A stretch of 64,000 nucleotides of DNA from Celeribacter neptunius. GTDB lineage: Bacteria; Pseudomonadota; Alphaproteobacteria; Rhodobacterales; Rhodobacteraceae. Where the stretch lies: assembly GCF_900113955.1 (NCBI RefSeq), contig NZ_FORH01000001.1:302395-366394 (forward strand), given 5' to 3'. The position numbers were made by a program, and so were the translations under genes. The notes under the pieces were generated by a model. It was not told the DNA's origin. It saw nothing but the letters and a program-made list of their open reading frames with translations, and ran no database searches. Positions 29,758 to 38,092 of this stretch are shown piece after piece; the stretch's first letter is position 1; every line of letters begins with the position of its first letter.

Positions 29758-29788
29758 GCCTCTCCTGATGCTGATGGCGCCAGAATAA

Positions 29789-29810
29789 GGGCTGCGGTTG
29801 ACCGCAGCCC
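29789..29810 (+). terminator. Hairpin after ureG
   Basis: GGGCTGCGGT then ACCGCAGCCC, a perfect stem with minimal loop. No T-run follows (CCGTATGATG), so it may be a Rho-dependent or processing signal rather than a classic terminator. Confidence 0.5.
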
Positions 29811-29888
29811 CCGTATGATGCCCCTCTATAAAGCCGTGTTTGAACCCAGGGTGAGGCGGGCTCCGCTTCGGACCGTCGCGCTCCCGGC

Positions 29889-30896
29889 TCAGGCCTGTTC
29901 CATCTTGTTGAGCGGAGCGGCCAGGGGGATGCCCTTTTCGTCGAGCGTGGCCACGGCCTGCTCATAGGCTTTGCGGAAGCGTGGGGCGTGTTTGCGCTGG
30001 CGCAGCACATGGCGGCACAGAAGCGCGGTCTGATAGGGGCGTGCGCCGGCGGCGAGTTCCGACAACAGGCGTCGCTGATAGCCGCCATTGAAATGCCGGT
30101 TGCGCAGAGCGCGGGTGATCACACGGGGGGTGAGCGTGCCCAGCATCGCGGCCTCGAGGATCGGGGCGAGGGCTTTCATCTCGATCATTTCATATTCCGG
30201 ATCGCTGCCGAACAGGCGGCAGGGCACATTCGTGACATGCGGCTTGTGAAACAGCGCGGCATGCATGGCGTCCGCTTCGATGCGCGGATCGTAGAAGACA
30301 TAGGCCTGTTCCGCGCCATCGATCATGTCCGGGGCAAAGCCGTAGCGGGAGGTGAAATCCATCCGCCGGGTCTTCGGAAAGCGACGATCCCAGCTCGCCA
30401 GACGGCTCTCGAGCGTGGCCTGCGGGGCGATGGTGATCACGGTCGCGCCGGGGGCGACGACCGAATAGGCCGCCGCGGCGTAGCCACAGGCCCCGGCGCC
30501 GTAGAACACCACCTGATCGAAATCTTCAAAGAAGCCCTCATCCACCAGACGGTCGAAATAGCGGTAGATCTTTTTCGAGCGGAACCAGTTGGCATTGTCG
30601 TCGGAGCTATGCGCCAGCAGGGTCAGGGACGACCAGCCCTGTTGCGAGGCCAGTTCCATGCCCAGGGGATAGCCCTTGTCGGTGCGTTCCGTGCTGCGTT
30701 CGAACGTGTCGAACGAGACCAGAAGCCGCGGCTTTTCATCGAGGAAGACGGCGCTGAACTGATCCCCGAGGCTTTGGAAATACCCCAGCTCGTCGCCCAG
30801 CGAGCGCACGCAGCCAAGCCATTCCGAACGCGGCAGGTCGGAAATGTCTTCGATATCCTGAAAAGCGTTTTGCAGCTCTGTGTCTTGCGTGTTCAT
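29889..30896 (-). CDS. Protein of unknown function (alpha/beta fold, roseobacter type)
   Basis: 335 residues from the ATG at 30896 (AAAGAAG upstream). It starts MNTQDTELQNAFQDI, has a conserved EWLGCVRSLGDELGYFQSLG, a SFDTFE strand, and a glycine-rich stretch VVFYGAGACGYAAAAYSVVAPG resembling a nucleophile-elbow or Rossmann turn. Close relatives in this order are sometimes labelled phosphoadenosine phosphosulfate reductase, but I see no PAPS-reductase motif. It is transcribed toward ureG. Function unknown. Confidence 0.68.
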   Translation of the reverse strand: MNTQDTELQNAFQDIEDISDLPRSEWLGCVRSLGDELGYFQSLGDQFSAVFLDEKPRLLVSFDTFERSTERTDKGYPLGMELASQQGWSSLTLLAHSSDDNANWFRSKKIYRYFDRLVDEGFFEDFDQVVFYGAGACGYAAAAYSVVAPGATVITIAPQATLESRLASWDRRFPKTRRMDFTSRYGFAPDMIDGAEQAYVFYDPRIEADAMHAALFHKPHVTNVPCRLFGSDPEYEMIEMKALAPILEAAMLGTLTPRVITRALRNRHFNGGYQRRLLSELAAGARPYQTALLCRHVLRQRKHAPRFRKAYEQAVATLDEKGIPLAAPLNKMEQA

Positions 30897-31267
30897 GATA
30901 TCTTCTTTCGCTCTCCGCAGCTCGCGTTCTACCCAAGCCGACATCCCTTCCTATTCCGTTACCGTCACAGGAAAATTCTGCGAGACACGGGGGATAGACG
31001 GGCACAATGGTTAATCGCTTGTTATCCAGTCTTCTTCTTCACATAGGGCGTTTTCGCGGCGCGCAAAAGGAATTCCGTTGATCTCCCTGTGACTGTCGCC
31101 ATTCGGGAAACGGTGCCCGGATCCTGGCTGTTTTGATGTCCGGAGGAGGGGAGTTTCGGCGCGCAGGAGACCGGAATTGCGGCGAAATCCGTGCGCTACA
31201 CGGCGGCTTTGCAATGGACGATTCTCGGGACCGGCGCGGTCCGAAAAAACGGGCCTTCGGATGCGGA
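30897..31267. other. Intergenic region, no gene seen
   Basis: 371 bases upstream of the 335-residue gene and downstream of a small membrane-protein gene. A short hairpin GGACCG-GCG-CGGTCC at 31228-31242 is flanked by AAAAAA on its plus-strand right side, the wrong side for terminating the minus-strand gene. No open frame with a good ribosome site and no tRNA is apparent. Confidence 0.5.
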
Positions 31268-31483
31268 TCAGCCGAGGATGATGCCGATCGTCACGGCGCC
31301 CAGACCCATGGCCGAAATCAGAAGCGCGACAAGGTTGAGCGCCACGACCTTTTGCAGGCGGGCGCGGATTTCTTCGTCGCTGCCGCCCAGTTTCTTGGCC
31401 TTGAGCGCGGCGATGATGCAATAGGCCAAAAGCGCTACCCCCGCCAAGGTCAGCGCCACACCGCCCCAGATCAACCATTCCAT
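31268..31483 (-). CDS. Small two-helix membrane protein
   Basis: 71 residues: helix 1 LIWGGVALTLAGVALLAYCIIA, a charged cytosolic loop LKAKKLGGSDEEIRARLQK, helix 2 LVALLISAMGLGAVTIGIILG. Such short proteins are common in Rhodobacterales and have no assigned role. The loop contains an SDEEI/ARLQK pattern that may mediate contacts. Confidence 0.75.
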   Translation of the reverse strand: MEWLIWGGVALTLAGVALLAYCIIAALKAKKLGGSDEEIRARLQKVVALNLVALLISAMGLGAVTIGIILG

Positions 31484-31885
31484 GCCTGTCTCCCACGCTC
31501 ATTCAGCTTTCAGGCATCGCCTAACGGCTCGGCCACGGTGAGGCAAGGGGAAAGGCCGGGGGGGGCGTCCAGAGCGGGCGGAGGTCGGGTTTGCGGGATG
31601 GAGCGGACGTTCGCAGTCTTGGTGCAAGTCGCACCTCGATGACGCGGGCGGTGGCGAGCCTGAGCGATGAGCCTCTTGATTTATCCCAGCCAAACCCGAG
31701 AAAGTTCAATACATTGTGCTTTCCTGACAAAATCGCCGCCGCGCGGGACGCGGTCATGCCAGAGGCATGCTTTCAGCATGACGATGTGCGGCGGCCTGTG
31801 GCCTTGATTCCGCACGAGGTGCTGAGTTCTGAACGTCCGACATGGCCCCTCAAACCGCCCCCCGTGGTGGCATTCTCGCCTGCAC
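31484..31885. other. Intergenic region holding one copy of a dispersed repeat
   Basis: 402 bases between the small membrane protein and the selD fusion (both minus strand). It contains the 136-bp repeat described separately (31680-31815). I looked for a selenocysteine tRNA here because of selD and found none. No other gene is supported. Confidence 0.6.
31680..31815 (+). repeat. 136-bp dispersed repeat, copy A
   Basis: It starts TTTATCCCAGCCAAACCC, continues through TCAAT and TGACAA, then a palindromic core at 31753-31782 (GTCATGCC-AGA-GGCATGC, TTTCAGCATGAC), and ends GGCGGCCTGTGGCCTTG with TTCCGC. A second copy lies at 62659-62794 in inverted orientation with the same total length and the same ordered blocks. 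The palindromic core varies by paired changes (CATGCC/GGCATG versus CACGCC/GGCGTG). Confidence 0.8.
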
Positions 31886-34084
31886 TCACTCCCGCACGAC
31901 GAGACGGGTTTCTCCATCTACGCTCTCGGTGATTTCGCCAATGATCGCCGCCTGATAGCCCGCCTCATCCAAGGCCGCGAGGCATTTTTCTGTGCGCATC
32001 GGCGACAGCGCCGCCAGAAGCCCACCGGCGGTCTGCGGGTCGAACAGAAGATCGGCACGCGGCCCTTCGGGCCCCTCGTATTCCGCGGCATAGGCCCGGT
32101 TCGCCGGGTAAATCGTCGATTGCAGCCCGCGTTTCGCCAGGTCCAGCGCACCGGGCAGGACCGGGATGTCGTCGAGCCGGATGTCGGCGCTGACTCCCGA
32201 GGCGCGGCAGATCCCCAGAAGATGCCCGGCGAGCCCGAAACCGGTGACATCGGTCATCGCATGGGCAAAGTCGAGAATGCGCGAGGCCTCACCGGAGCTT
32301 TGCACCATCGAGCGATAGGCGGCTTCCATATCGCGGCCATTGGCTTTCATCTCCATTTCGGCGGCCAGCATCACGCCGGTGCCGATCGGTTTGGTGAGGA
32401 TCAGCCGGTCGCCCGGGCGCGCGCCTTTCAGGGTGATCGGGTTGCCGACCAGCCCGGTGACGGTGAAGCCGATGGAGAACTCCGCCCCCATCGCCGTATG
32501 GCCGCCGATGATCTCGGCGCCTTCGTCGGCAAACAGGTCGCGGGCCGCCGCCATGATCTCGGCGAGCCAGCTTTCCTGCAGCGCTTCGCTCATTTTCGGC
32601 AGGGTCACCGTGGCCAGCGCCGCCTGAGGGGAGGCGCCCATGGCCCAGACATCGCCAAGCGCATGGGTGGCGGTGATGCGGGTCATCAGCACCGGGTCCT
32701 CGACAAAGGCGCGCAGGTGATCGACCGAGGCGACCTGCCAGGTGTCGCCATGGGTCAGGATCGCCGCGTCGTCGCCGGCAAGATGCAGGATGTCGCGGCG
32801 CTCGGGCCGCTCTGTGTCCGGCGTGGCCGAGAGCACGCGTTGCAGGATGTCACCGCCGACCTTGGCGCCGCAGGCACCGCACATCGGTTTCTTGCCCTCG
32901 ACCTCTTCGCGCAGCCCCTGGGCCACGCGTTCCGGCAGGCGGGGCGGGGCCATCGGTGTCAACTCCTTGAGCTTGCGCATGAAGTTGCGGTCGATCCGAT
33001 CCTTCCATTGCCACATGGCGGGGCCCGAGAGGCGGATGCCCGCCTTGTCGGCCAGCGCCGCCTTGGCCCCGAGAGAGATCAGCTTGAGATAATCGCGCTG
33101 CGGGTGATAGGGCAGCAGATCGGCCTTCTCCGTCCCGTCGGCGAGCACGGCGCGCAGGTTGTCGTAGAGGATCGGCGCCTGACGCACGGCATAGACGCCG
33201 GCCTTGGGCCGCGGCGCATGGGCGAGATGGGCGCAATCGCCGGCGGCGAAAATGCGCGGATCGGAGCTTTGCAGGCTGGGATTGACGGTGATGAACCCGT
33301 CGTGCAGCTCGAGCCCGGTATCCCCGAGCCAGCCATAGGGTCGTGCCCCGGCCGCCCCCAGCACGAACTGGGCGCCCAATGTGGTGCCATCGGCGAAGCT
33401 CACCCCGTCTGGCCGGATCTCGACCACTTTCGATTGCGGTCGGAGCCGGACGCCCGCCCGTCCGAGCGCCTTGAGCAGGGCGCGACGCGTGGGCGCGCGC
33501 ATTTCGGTCAGGATCTCGCTGTGATCGATCAGCCAGACCTGTGCCGTGGCGATATTCCTGAGCGCATGCGACATCGCCATGGCCAGCTCGGCCCCGGCGA
33601 CGCCGCCGCCGATCACCGCCACCTCGACCGGCGCACCGCTGCGCGCGCGGTCGCGAAACGTTTCCCAGCGGGTGGCAAAGGCCTCGAGCGGCTTGGCCGG
33701 GATGCCATAGTCCGTGAACCCCGGCAGGTCGGGCATGTCCGAGGTGATGCCGATGTCGATGGAGGCGACGTCATAATGGATCGGGGGTCGACCCGTGACG
33801 TGCACCAGCCGGGCCTCGCGGTCGATCGCCATGGCGCGACCGAGGATGGCGCGGGCGCCGGCAAAACGCGCCAGTTTCATGAGATCAAGCTCGAGAGCGT
33901 CGCGATCATAATGCCCGGCGACGAAGCCGGGCAACATGCCGGAATAGGCGGCGATGGCACCGGGGTTGATCACCGTGACGCGCACGCCGGGCAGGGGCTT
34001 CATGCCCCAGCGTTTCAAGAGGAGCGCATGGCTGTGCCCGCCGCCGATCAGAACAAGGTCTCGGGTGAGGGGAAGCTCATGCAT
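31886..34084 (-). CDS. selD: Fusion: FAD-dependent oxidoreductase + selenide, water dikinase (SelD)
   Basis: 732 residues from the ATG at 34084. Residues 1-375 are a pyridine-nucleotide disulfide oxidoreductase-like half with FAD motif LVLIGGGHSHALLLKRWG, a second glycine motif VAVIGGGVAGAELAMAM, and PRIFAAGDCAHL. From about residue 385 a complete SelD follows, with MCGACGAKVGG (Cys402, Cys405) as catalytic site and HLAGDDAAIL, DVTGFGLAGHL and DPQTAGGLLAAL blocks. SelD makes selenophosphate for Sec-tRNA or selenouridine; the fused reductase could supply selenide or electrons. No selA, selB or selC is in the window. Confidence 0.92.
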   Translation of the reverse strand: MHELPLTRDLVLIGGGHSHALLLKRWGMKPLPGVRVTVINPGAIAAYSGMLPGFVAGHYDRDALELDLMKLARFAGARAILGRAMAIDREARLVHVTGRPPIHYDVASIDIGITSDMPDLPGFTDYGIPAKPLEAFATRWETFRDRARSGAPVEVAVIGGGVAGAELAMAMSHALRNIATAQVWLIDHSEILTEMRAPTRRALLKALGRAGVRLRPQSKVVEIRPDGVSFADGTTLGAQFVLGAAGARPYGWLGDTGLELHDGFITVNPSLQSSDPRIFAAGDCAHLAHAPRPKAGVYAVRQAPILYDNLRAVLADGTEKADLLPYHPQRDYLKLISLGAKAALADKAGIRLSGPAMWQWKDRIDRNFMRKLKELTPMAPPRLPERVAQGLREEVEGKKPMCGACGAKVGGDILQRVLSATPDTERPERRDILHLAGDDAAILTHGDTWQVASVDHLRAFVEDPVLMTRITATHALGDVWAMGASPQAALATVTLPKMSEALQESWLAEIMAAARDLFADEGAEIIGGHTAMGAEFSIGFTVTGLVGNPITLKGARPGDRLILTKPIGTGVMLAAEMEMKANGRDMEAAYRSMVQSSGEASRILDFAHAMTDVTGFGLAGHLLGICRASGVSADIRLDDIPVLPGALDLAKRGLQSTIYPANRAYAAEYEGPEGPRADLLFDPQTAGGLLAALSPMRTEKCLAALDEAGYQAAIIGEITESVDGETRLVVRE

Positions 34085-34203
34085 GGCGGGTCCAGTCTCT
34101 GTTGCGGGAGGTCGGGCCCGCGGGGTCACGGGAAACCTGACCCTTTGCGCTGTGATTGGCAAGGGTGCTGGACGCCGCAGCCGCAACATGACAGTCTCGC
34201 TTC

Positions 34204-35463
34204 ATGACACGCGAAGCATTTGATCCCGTAGAGTCGCGCGCTCTGGCGCGAAAGGTATTCCTGCAAGGTGTGGCGGCCGCCGATCCGGCCCATGCCGTTG
34301 AAGAGGCGCTGAAAAATCGCCATTTCGAAGATCCGATTATCATTGCCGTGGGCAAGGCGGCGCGGAGCATGGCCGAGGCGGCGATGCGCCATGTCAAATC
34401 CGACACGGTGATCGTGGTCACCAATTACGAGAATGCCAAGCCGCTGGCGGGCGCGGAGGTGCGCGCCGCCGGTCATCCGGTGCCCGATGCCGAGGGCGCG
34501 CGCGCGGCGCTTCGGGTCGAAGAGGCGCTGTCGCATGCGAAAGGCGATGTGATCGCGTTGATCTCGGGCGGTGGCTCGGCGCTCCTGCCGGCGCCGGTGC
34601 CCGGCGTGTCGCTCGAGGACAAGGCCGAGGTGAACAAGCTTCTTCTGGCCTCAGGCGCCGATATCGTGACGATGAATCTGGTCCGGCAACAGCTTTCGCG
34701 GCTCAAGGGGGGCGGGCTGTTGCGCGCCGCCGCGCCCGCCAAGGTCTCAGCGCTTTTGCTGTCCGATGTGGTGAATGACGATCTGCGGGCGATTGCCTCC
34801 GGGCCGACGGTCTCGCCGATCGGCACGCGCGAAGAGGCGGCGCAGGTGTTGCAGGATCTCGGGCTCTGGGACAGGCTGCCGCCTTCGGTCTCCGCCTATC
34901 TGGCACGACCGCAGCCGGATCTCGGCCCCTTGCCCGAAAGCGAGGTGCAGCTCATAGGTTCGAACAAGATCTCGCTTACCGCCATGGCGCGGGCCACCGA
35001 ACATTTCGAGGCGGAGATGGCGGGCAAAGCGGGCCGGGTCCAGCTTTTCCCGATCCCGCTCGAGGGCGATGTTGCCGACGCGGCCGAGACCGTGCTCGAT
35101 TGTGCCAAGGAAAGCGGGATTTTCCTGTTTGGTGGCGAAACCACGGTGAAGATCTCCGGCGACGGCATGGGCGGGCGCAATCAGGAGCTGGCGCTCCGTG
35201 TCGCCATGCTGGCCGAACAGATGGGGCTGAAGGACTATGTCTTCCTCTCGGGCGGCACCGACGGGCGCGACGGGCCGACCGATGCGGCGGGCGGGCTGGT
35301 CGATGGCGGCACCTTGGATCGCATGCGCGCGGTGGGGCTCGACCCGCTGGAAGTGCTCAAGCGCAATGACAGCTACCATGGGCTGCAGGCCGCCGACGAT
35401 CTGTTGCAGATCGGTGCGACCGGCACCAATGTCGCCGATCTTCAGGTGATGATCCGGGGCTGA
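34204..35463 (+). CDS. Glycerate 2-kinase (MOFRL family)
   Basis: 419 residues. Blocks IIAVGKAARSMAEAAM, VIALISGGGSALLPAPVPGV and the C-terminal MOFRL region (FLFGGETTVKISGDGMGGRNQELALRVA, SGGTDGRDGPTDAAGGLVDG) define glycerate 2-kinase, often annotated hydroxypyruvate reductase (TtuD). It phosphorylates glycerate to 2-phosphoglycerate in glyoxylate or serine assimilation. It diverges from selD. Confidence 0.92.
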   Translation: MTREAFDPVESRALARKVFLQGVAAADPAHAVEEALKNRHFEDPIIIAVGKAARSMAEAAMRHVKSDTVIVVTNYENAKPLAGAEVRAAGHPVPDAEGARAALRVEEALSHAKGDVIALISGGGSALLPAPVPGVSLEDKAEVNKLLLASGADIVTMNLVRQQLSRLKGGGLLRAAAPAKVSALLLSDVVNDDLRAIASGPTVSPIGTREEAAQVLQDLGLWDRLPPSVSAYLARPQPDLGPLPESEVQLIGSNKISLTAMARATEHFEAEMAGKAGRVQLFPIPLEGDVADAAETVLDCAKESGIFLFGGETTVKISGDGMGGRNQELALRVAMLAEQMGLKDYVFLSGGTDGRDGPTDAAGGLVDGGTLDRMRAVGLDPLEVLKRNDSYHGLQAADDLLQIGATGTNVADLQVMIRG

Positions 35464-35477
35464 GGGTCGCCTTCGTC

Positions 35478-36539
35478 TCAGACCTTGCGGGCGAAGGAAA
35501 AGCCGTAGATCAGCTGATGCAGGCCCAGGGCGGCGCCTGCGACGATCGCGGCGATGGTCACCGGTGCAGAGTAGGCCAGCACGGAAAAGGCCGAGAGCCC
35601 CTGTCCGACGGTACACCCGAAGGCCACAACCGCACCGACGCCCATCAGCGCCGCGCCGCCGATCTGGCGTTTCAGCTCGCGCGGGTCCTCGCAGGCTTCC
35701 CAGCGGAAATGGCCGCGAATGAGCGAGCCGATGGCGGCGCCTGCCAGCACGCCGACGACCGAGCCGACGCCGAAATTCGGCGAAGCAGCCGAAGAGGTCA
35801 TCAGATAGAACAACGTATCACCGATCGGCGCGGCGAATGTGTGCGACGAGACCGGTTCGGCCTCGAAGGTTGCCAGAGAGAGCCAGCTGGTGCCGGCCCA
35901 GCCGGAGACGATCGCGACACCGACGGCGAGCCCCCAGAGGATCAGCTTTTTATCCGCACGGAACGCCCGCGACGACAGCGACAGGGCGAGGATGATCAGG
36001 CCTGCGGCAATACCGGTGGTCACCGGCGAGAGGCCCAGCCATTGTTTCAGCCCATGCGCCAGCCCGGGCAGGGTGCCCTCCGCCGGGCGGGGCGGAAACA
36101 GCATCACCCGCAGCTCGGCCAGAGGACCGTTCAGGGTCACATAGGTCGAAAGCCCCATGACCAGCACGATGACGAAATTTCTGAGATCCCCGCCGCCCAG
36201 GCGCGCCAGAGCGCCGAAACCGCAATTGCCGGCCATGGCCATGCCGTAGCCAAAGATCAGCCCGCCGAAGATCGAGGCCAGCGGGGACCAGGCAAGCCCG
36301 AGATAGGGGGTCATGGCGGGGTCGAACTGGCCGAGCCCGATCAGGGTGAACGTGCCGAGGAGCGCCACGCCGAGCGCCACGCCCCATTGCCGGGCGCGCA
36401 GATCGGAGCCTTGATAGAGTGCATCTTCGATGGCGCCCATGGAACAGAAACGTCCCAAACGGGCGGCCAGCCCGAGGATCAATCCTCCAAAGCCGCCGAT
36501 CAGGGCCGCGAGCAGCCCCGGTTCCATCATGTCCAGCAT
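35478..36539 (-). CDS. YeeE/YedE-type sulfur transporter (SoxT-like)
   Basis: 353 residues, about nine membrane helices. Conserved cysteines lie in GRFCSMGAIEDAL, AGNCGFGALARLGGG and GCTVGQGLSA, the arrangement seen in thiosulfate transporters such as TsuA and in SoxT. It is the last gene of a minus-strand unit with soxR, a haem-binding protein gene and soxS, so uptake or signalling of thiosulfate or related sulfur species is likely. The symbol soxT is plausible but not proven here. Confidence 0.85.
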   Translation of the reverse strand: MLDMMEPGLLAALIGGFGGLILGLAARLGRFCSMGAIEDALYQGSDLRARQWGVALGVALLGTFTLIGLGQFDPAMTPYLGLAWSPLASIFGGLIFGYGMAMAGNCGFGALARLGGGDLRNFVIVLVMGLSTYVTLNGPLAELRVMLFPPRPAEGTLPGLAHGLKQWLGLSPVTTGIAAGLIILALSLSSRAFRADKKLILWGLAVGVAIVSGWAGTSWLSLATFEAEPVSSHTFAAPIGDTLFYLMTSSAASPNFGVGSVVGVLAGAAIGSLIRGHFRWEACEDPRELKRQIGGAALMGVGAVVAFGCTVGQGLSAFSVLAYSAPVTIAAIVAGAALGLHQLIYGFSFARKV

Positions 36540-36578
36540 GGGGTTCCTCCCAAAATCCCTGAACGATGCGCGCGAGGT

Positions 36579-36911
36579 TTACTCGCTGCGCGCCGCTTTC
36601 GCGCCATCTATCGAACAGAACATGTCGTAGATGACTTCGAGGATGCGTTTGGGACGGTCGTCCGTCAAGGAATAGTAGATCGCCTTGCCCTCACGACGCG
36701 GTGTGACGAGCCCCTCGAGGCGGAGCCGGGCGAGTTGCTGGCTGACGGCGGCCTGTCGGGCCGAGAGGAGCTCTTCGAGCTCGGTGACGGATTTTTCGCC
36801 GGTCACCAGGTGACAGAGGATCATCAGACGCCCCTCATGCGAAAGGGCTTTCAAAAGCTGCGATGCATCGCAGGCGCTCGACATCATCACATCCATGTCC
36901 TCGTCCGACAT
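36579..36911 (-). CDS. soxR: SoxR, ArsR-family repressor of sox genes
   Basis: 110 residues from the ATG at 36911, preceded by GGAG. The winged HTH reads SVTELEELLSARQAAVSQQLARLRLEGLV. Cysteines at residues 14 and 33 (SSACDAS, MILCHLV) and one near the C-terminus (YDMFCSID) fit the thiol-sensing SoxR/SqrR type, in which persulfide or polysulfide formation relieves repression. The frame is open back to 37061 but that part overlaps the preceding gene. It is not the superoxide sensor SoxR of enterobacteria. Confidence 0.92.
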   Translation of the reverse strand: MSDEDMDVMMSSACDASQLLKALSHEGRLMILCHLVTGEKSVTELEELLSARQAAVSQQLARLRLEGLVTPRREGKAIYYSLTDDRPKRILEVIYDMFCSIDGAKAARSE

Positions 36912-36984
36912 GTTCTCCGTGATGACCGGTAAAGGCGAATTCACTTTGTCCACCCCACGTGTCCTTAAAGAGTTGTTTCGTTCC

Positions 36985-37488
36985 TCAGAATGCAATCTCG
37001 TCCATGATCGCATCGATGCCCGCCTGGGCGCATTCCGCGTCGAGATCCGGGCCAGGGGCACCGGAAACGCCGATCCCGGCCACTATAGAGCCTGATGCTT
37101 CAATCACAAGTCCGCCGCCCAAGGCAAGCGGTTCGGAAAGCTGGCGAATCCCCGACATCATCTCGCCCGGGGCGGTCAGCTCGCCGAGGCTCAGCGTGTC
37201 GGTGCGAAAGGAGACGGCGGTCCAGGCCTTGCGCTGGGCGGTCTCGAACACATGCAGGCCGGCATAGCGGTCGCGGACGTAAACCTGGGGGAGGCCGAAG
37301 CGGTCGACCACCATGACGCCGACCTGATAGCCGGCCTCGCGGCAGCTTTCCATGGCGGCCACGGCGGCGGTGCGGGCAACCTCGGGTTTCAGGACCTGAA
37401 AGGTGACGAAAGCGTCCTCATCCTCGGCGAGCGCTGGCGATGCCAATGCGGAAATGGCCAACAAGGCCATGAATTTAAAAGATTTCAT
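36985..37488 (-). CDS. GlcG/HbpS-type haem-binding periplasmic protein in the sox operon
   Basis: 167 residues with a signal peptide (MKSFKFMALLAISALASPALA). The mature domain has GYQVGVMVVDRFGLPQVYVRD and the glycine-rich LALGGGLVIEASGSIVAGIGVSGAPG typical of GlcG/HbpS proteins, which bind haem or cobalamin-like ligands. It sits between soxS and soxR with short spacers. A chaperone or haem-related role for the Sox cytochromes is plausible but inferred. Confidence 0.85.
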   Translation of the reverse strand: MKSFKFMALLAISALASPALAEDEDAFVTFQVLKPEVARTAAVAAMESCREAGYQVGVMVVDRFGLPQVYVRDRYAGLHVFETAQRKAWTAVSFRTDTLSLGELTAPGEMMSGIRQLSEPLALGGGLVIEASGSIVAGIGVSGAPGPDLDAECAQAGIDAIMDEIAF

Positions 37489-37517
37489 TCGCTCCTCCCA
37501 GAGTCTTGTAAACAGAT

Positions 37518-37934
37518 CTAATTGGTGGCGTCCTGGGCCTCCGCTCCCGGGGCGCTCATCGCCTCGATGTCGAAATCGCTATGGTCGCGCAGGGTGATGG
37601 TCAGCATCGTCCAGAACATTTCATCGCCGGCATAGCCCTCGATCCGGCCGCGTTCCGTGCCGTCTTCGATCAGCAGGAAAGTGGGGGTGAAGATCACCGG
37701 CCCCTTGGGTTTGAAGGCCTGTTGCGACAGGGCCGAAAGATCGACCCGGCGCAGCGGCGCGTATTGGCCTTCCGGGGTTTTGGGATAGATCGGTGCGATC
37801 TCTTCGTTCCAGCGGGCACAATAGACACAGCCCTCGCGTTCGACCATGACAAGTTCCATGGCAGAGGCAGGGCCCGCGGGCGAAAGAATCAGCACGCATA
37901 GGGCGAGTAAAACAGACGTAATTCTTGTCAACAT
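37518..37934 (-). CDS. soxS: Periplasmic thioredoxin SoxS
   Basis: 138 residues from the ATG at 37934. A signal peptide (TRITSVLLALCVLILSPAGPASA) is followed by a thioredoxin-like domain with REGCVYCARWNEEI. SoxS in Paracoccus keeps SoxY in its active reduced form. It is transcribed divergently from soxV; the two start codons are 158 bases apart. Confidence 0.9.
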   Translation of the reverse strand: MLTRITSVLLALCVLILSPAGPASAMELVMVEREGCVYCARWNEEIAPIYPKTPEGQYAPLRRVDLSALSQQAFKPKGPVIFTPTFLLIEDGTERGRIEGYAGDEMFWTMLTITLRDHSDFDIEAMSAPGAEAQDATN

Positions 37935-38092
37935 TTGTATACCGATTGACGGGTGCGACATAATCAACATAATTTGAATGTGTGAATGACACAAGCCGCC
38001 GTGTTCAAACCGCCGACAAAGCGCGGTGTCAACGGGGCGGTCGGGGAGGAGCCCCGTCCGGACACAAACCGGAATTCACATTGGGAGGAAGA
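37935..38092. promoter_or_regulatory. soxS-soxV divergent promoter with candidate SoxR sites
   Basis: 158 bases. It contains AATTTGAAT (37971-37979), followed at once by TGTGAATG (37981-37988), and ATTCACA at 38074-38080. The reverse complement of AATTTGAAT recurs upstream of soxB, and related TTGAATTTG lies upstream of soxX. In Paracoccus SoxR binds this intergenic region and the soxW-soxX one; whether these exact bases are bound is inferred. Confidence 0.55.

Noticed and set aside
31228-31242. GGACCG-GCG-CGGTCC hairpin as a terminator
   Set aside because: The A/T run is on the wrong side for the minus-strand gene and no plus-strand gene ends there.
31484-31885. Possible selenocysteine tRNA near selD
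   Set aside because: No T-loop consensus or acceptor-stem pairing could be found in the spacer on either strand.
32120-34207. Long plus-strand frame opposite the selD fusion
   Set aside because: SelD and FAD motifs are on the minus strand; the plus-strand translation has no recognisable order.
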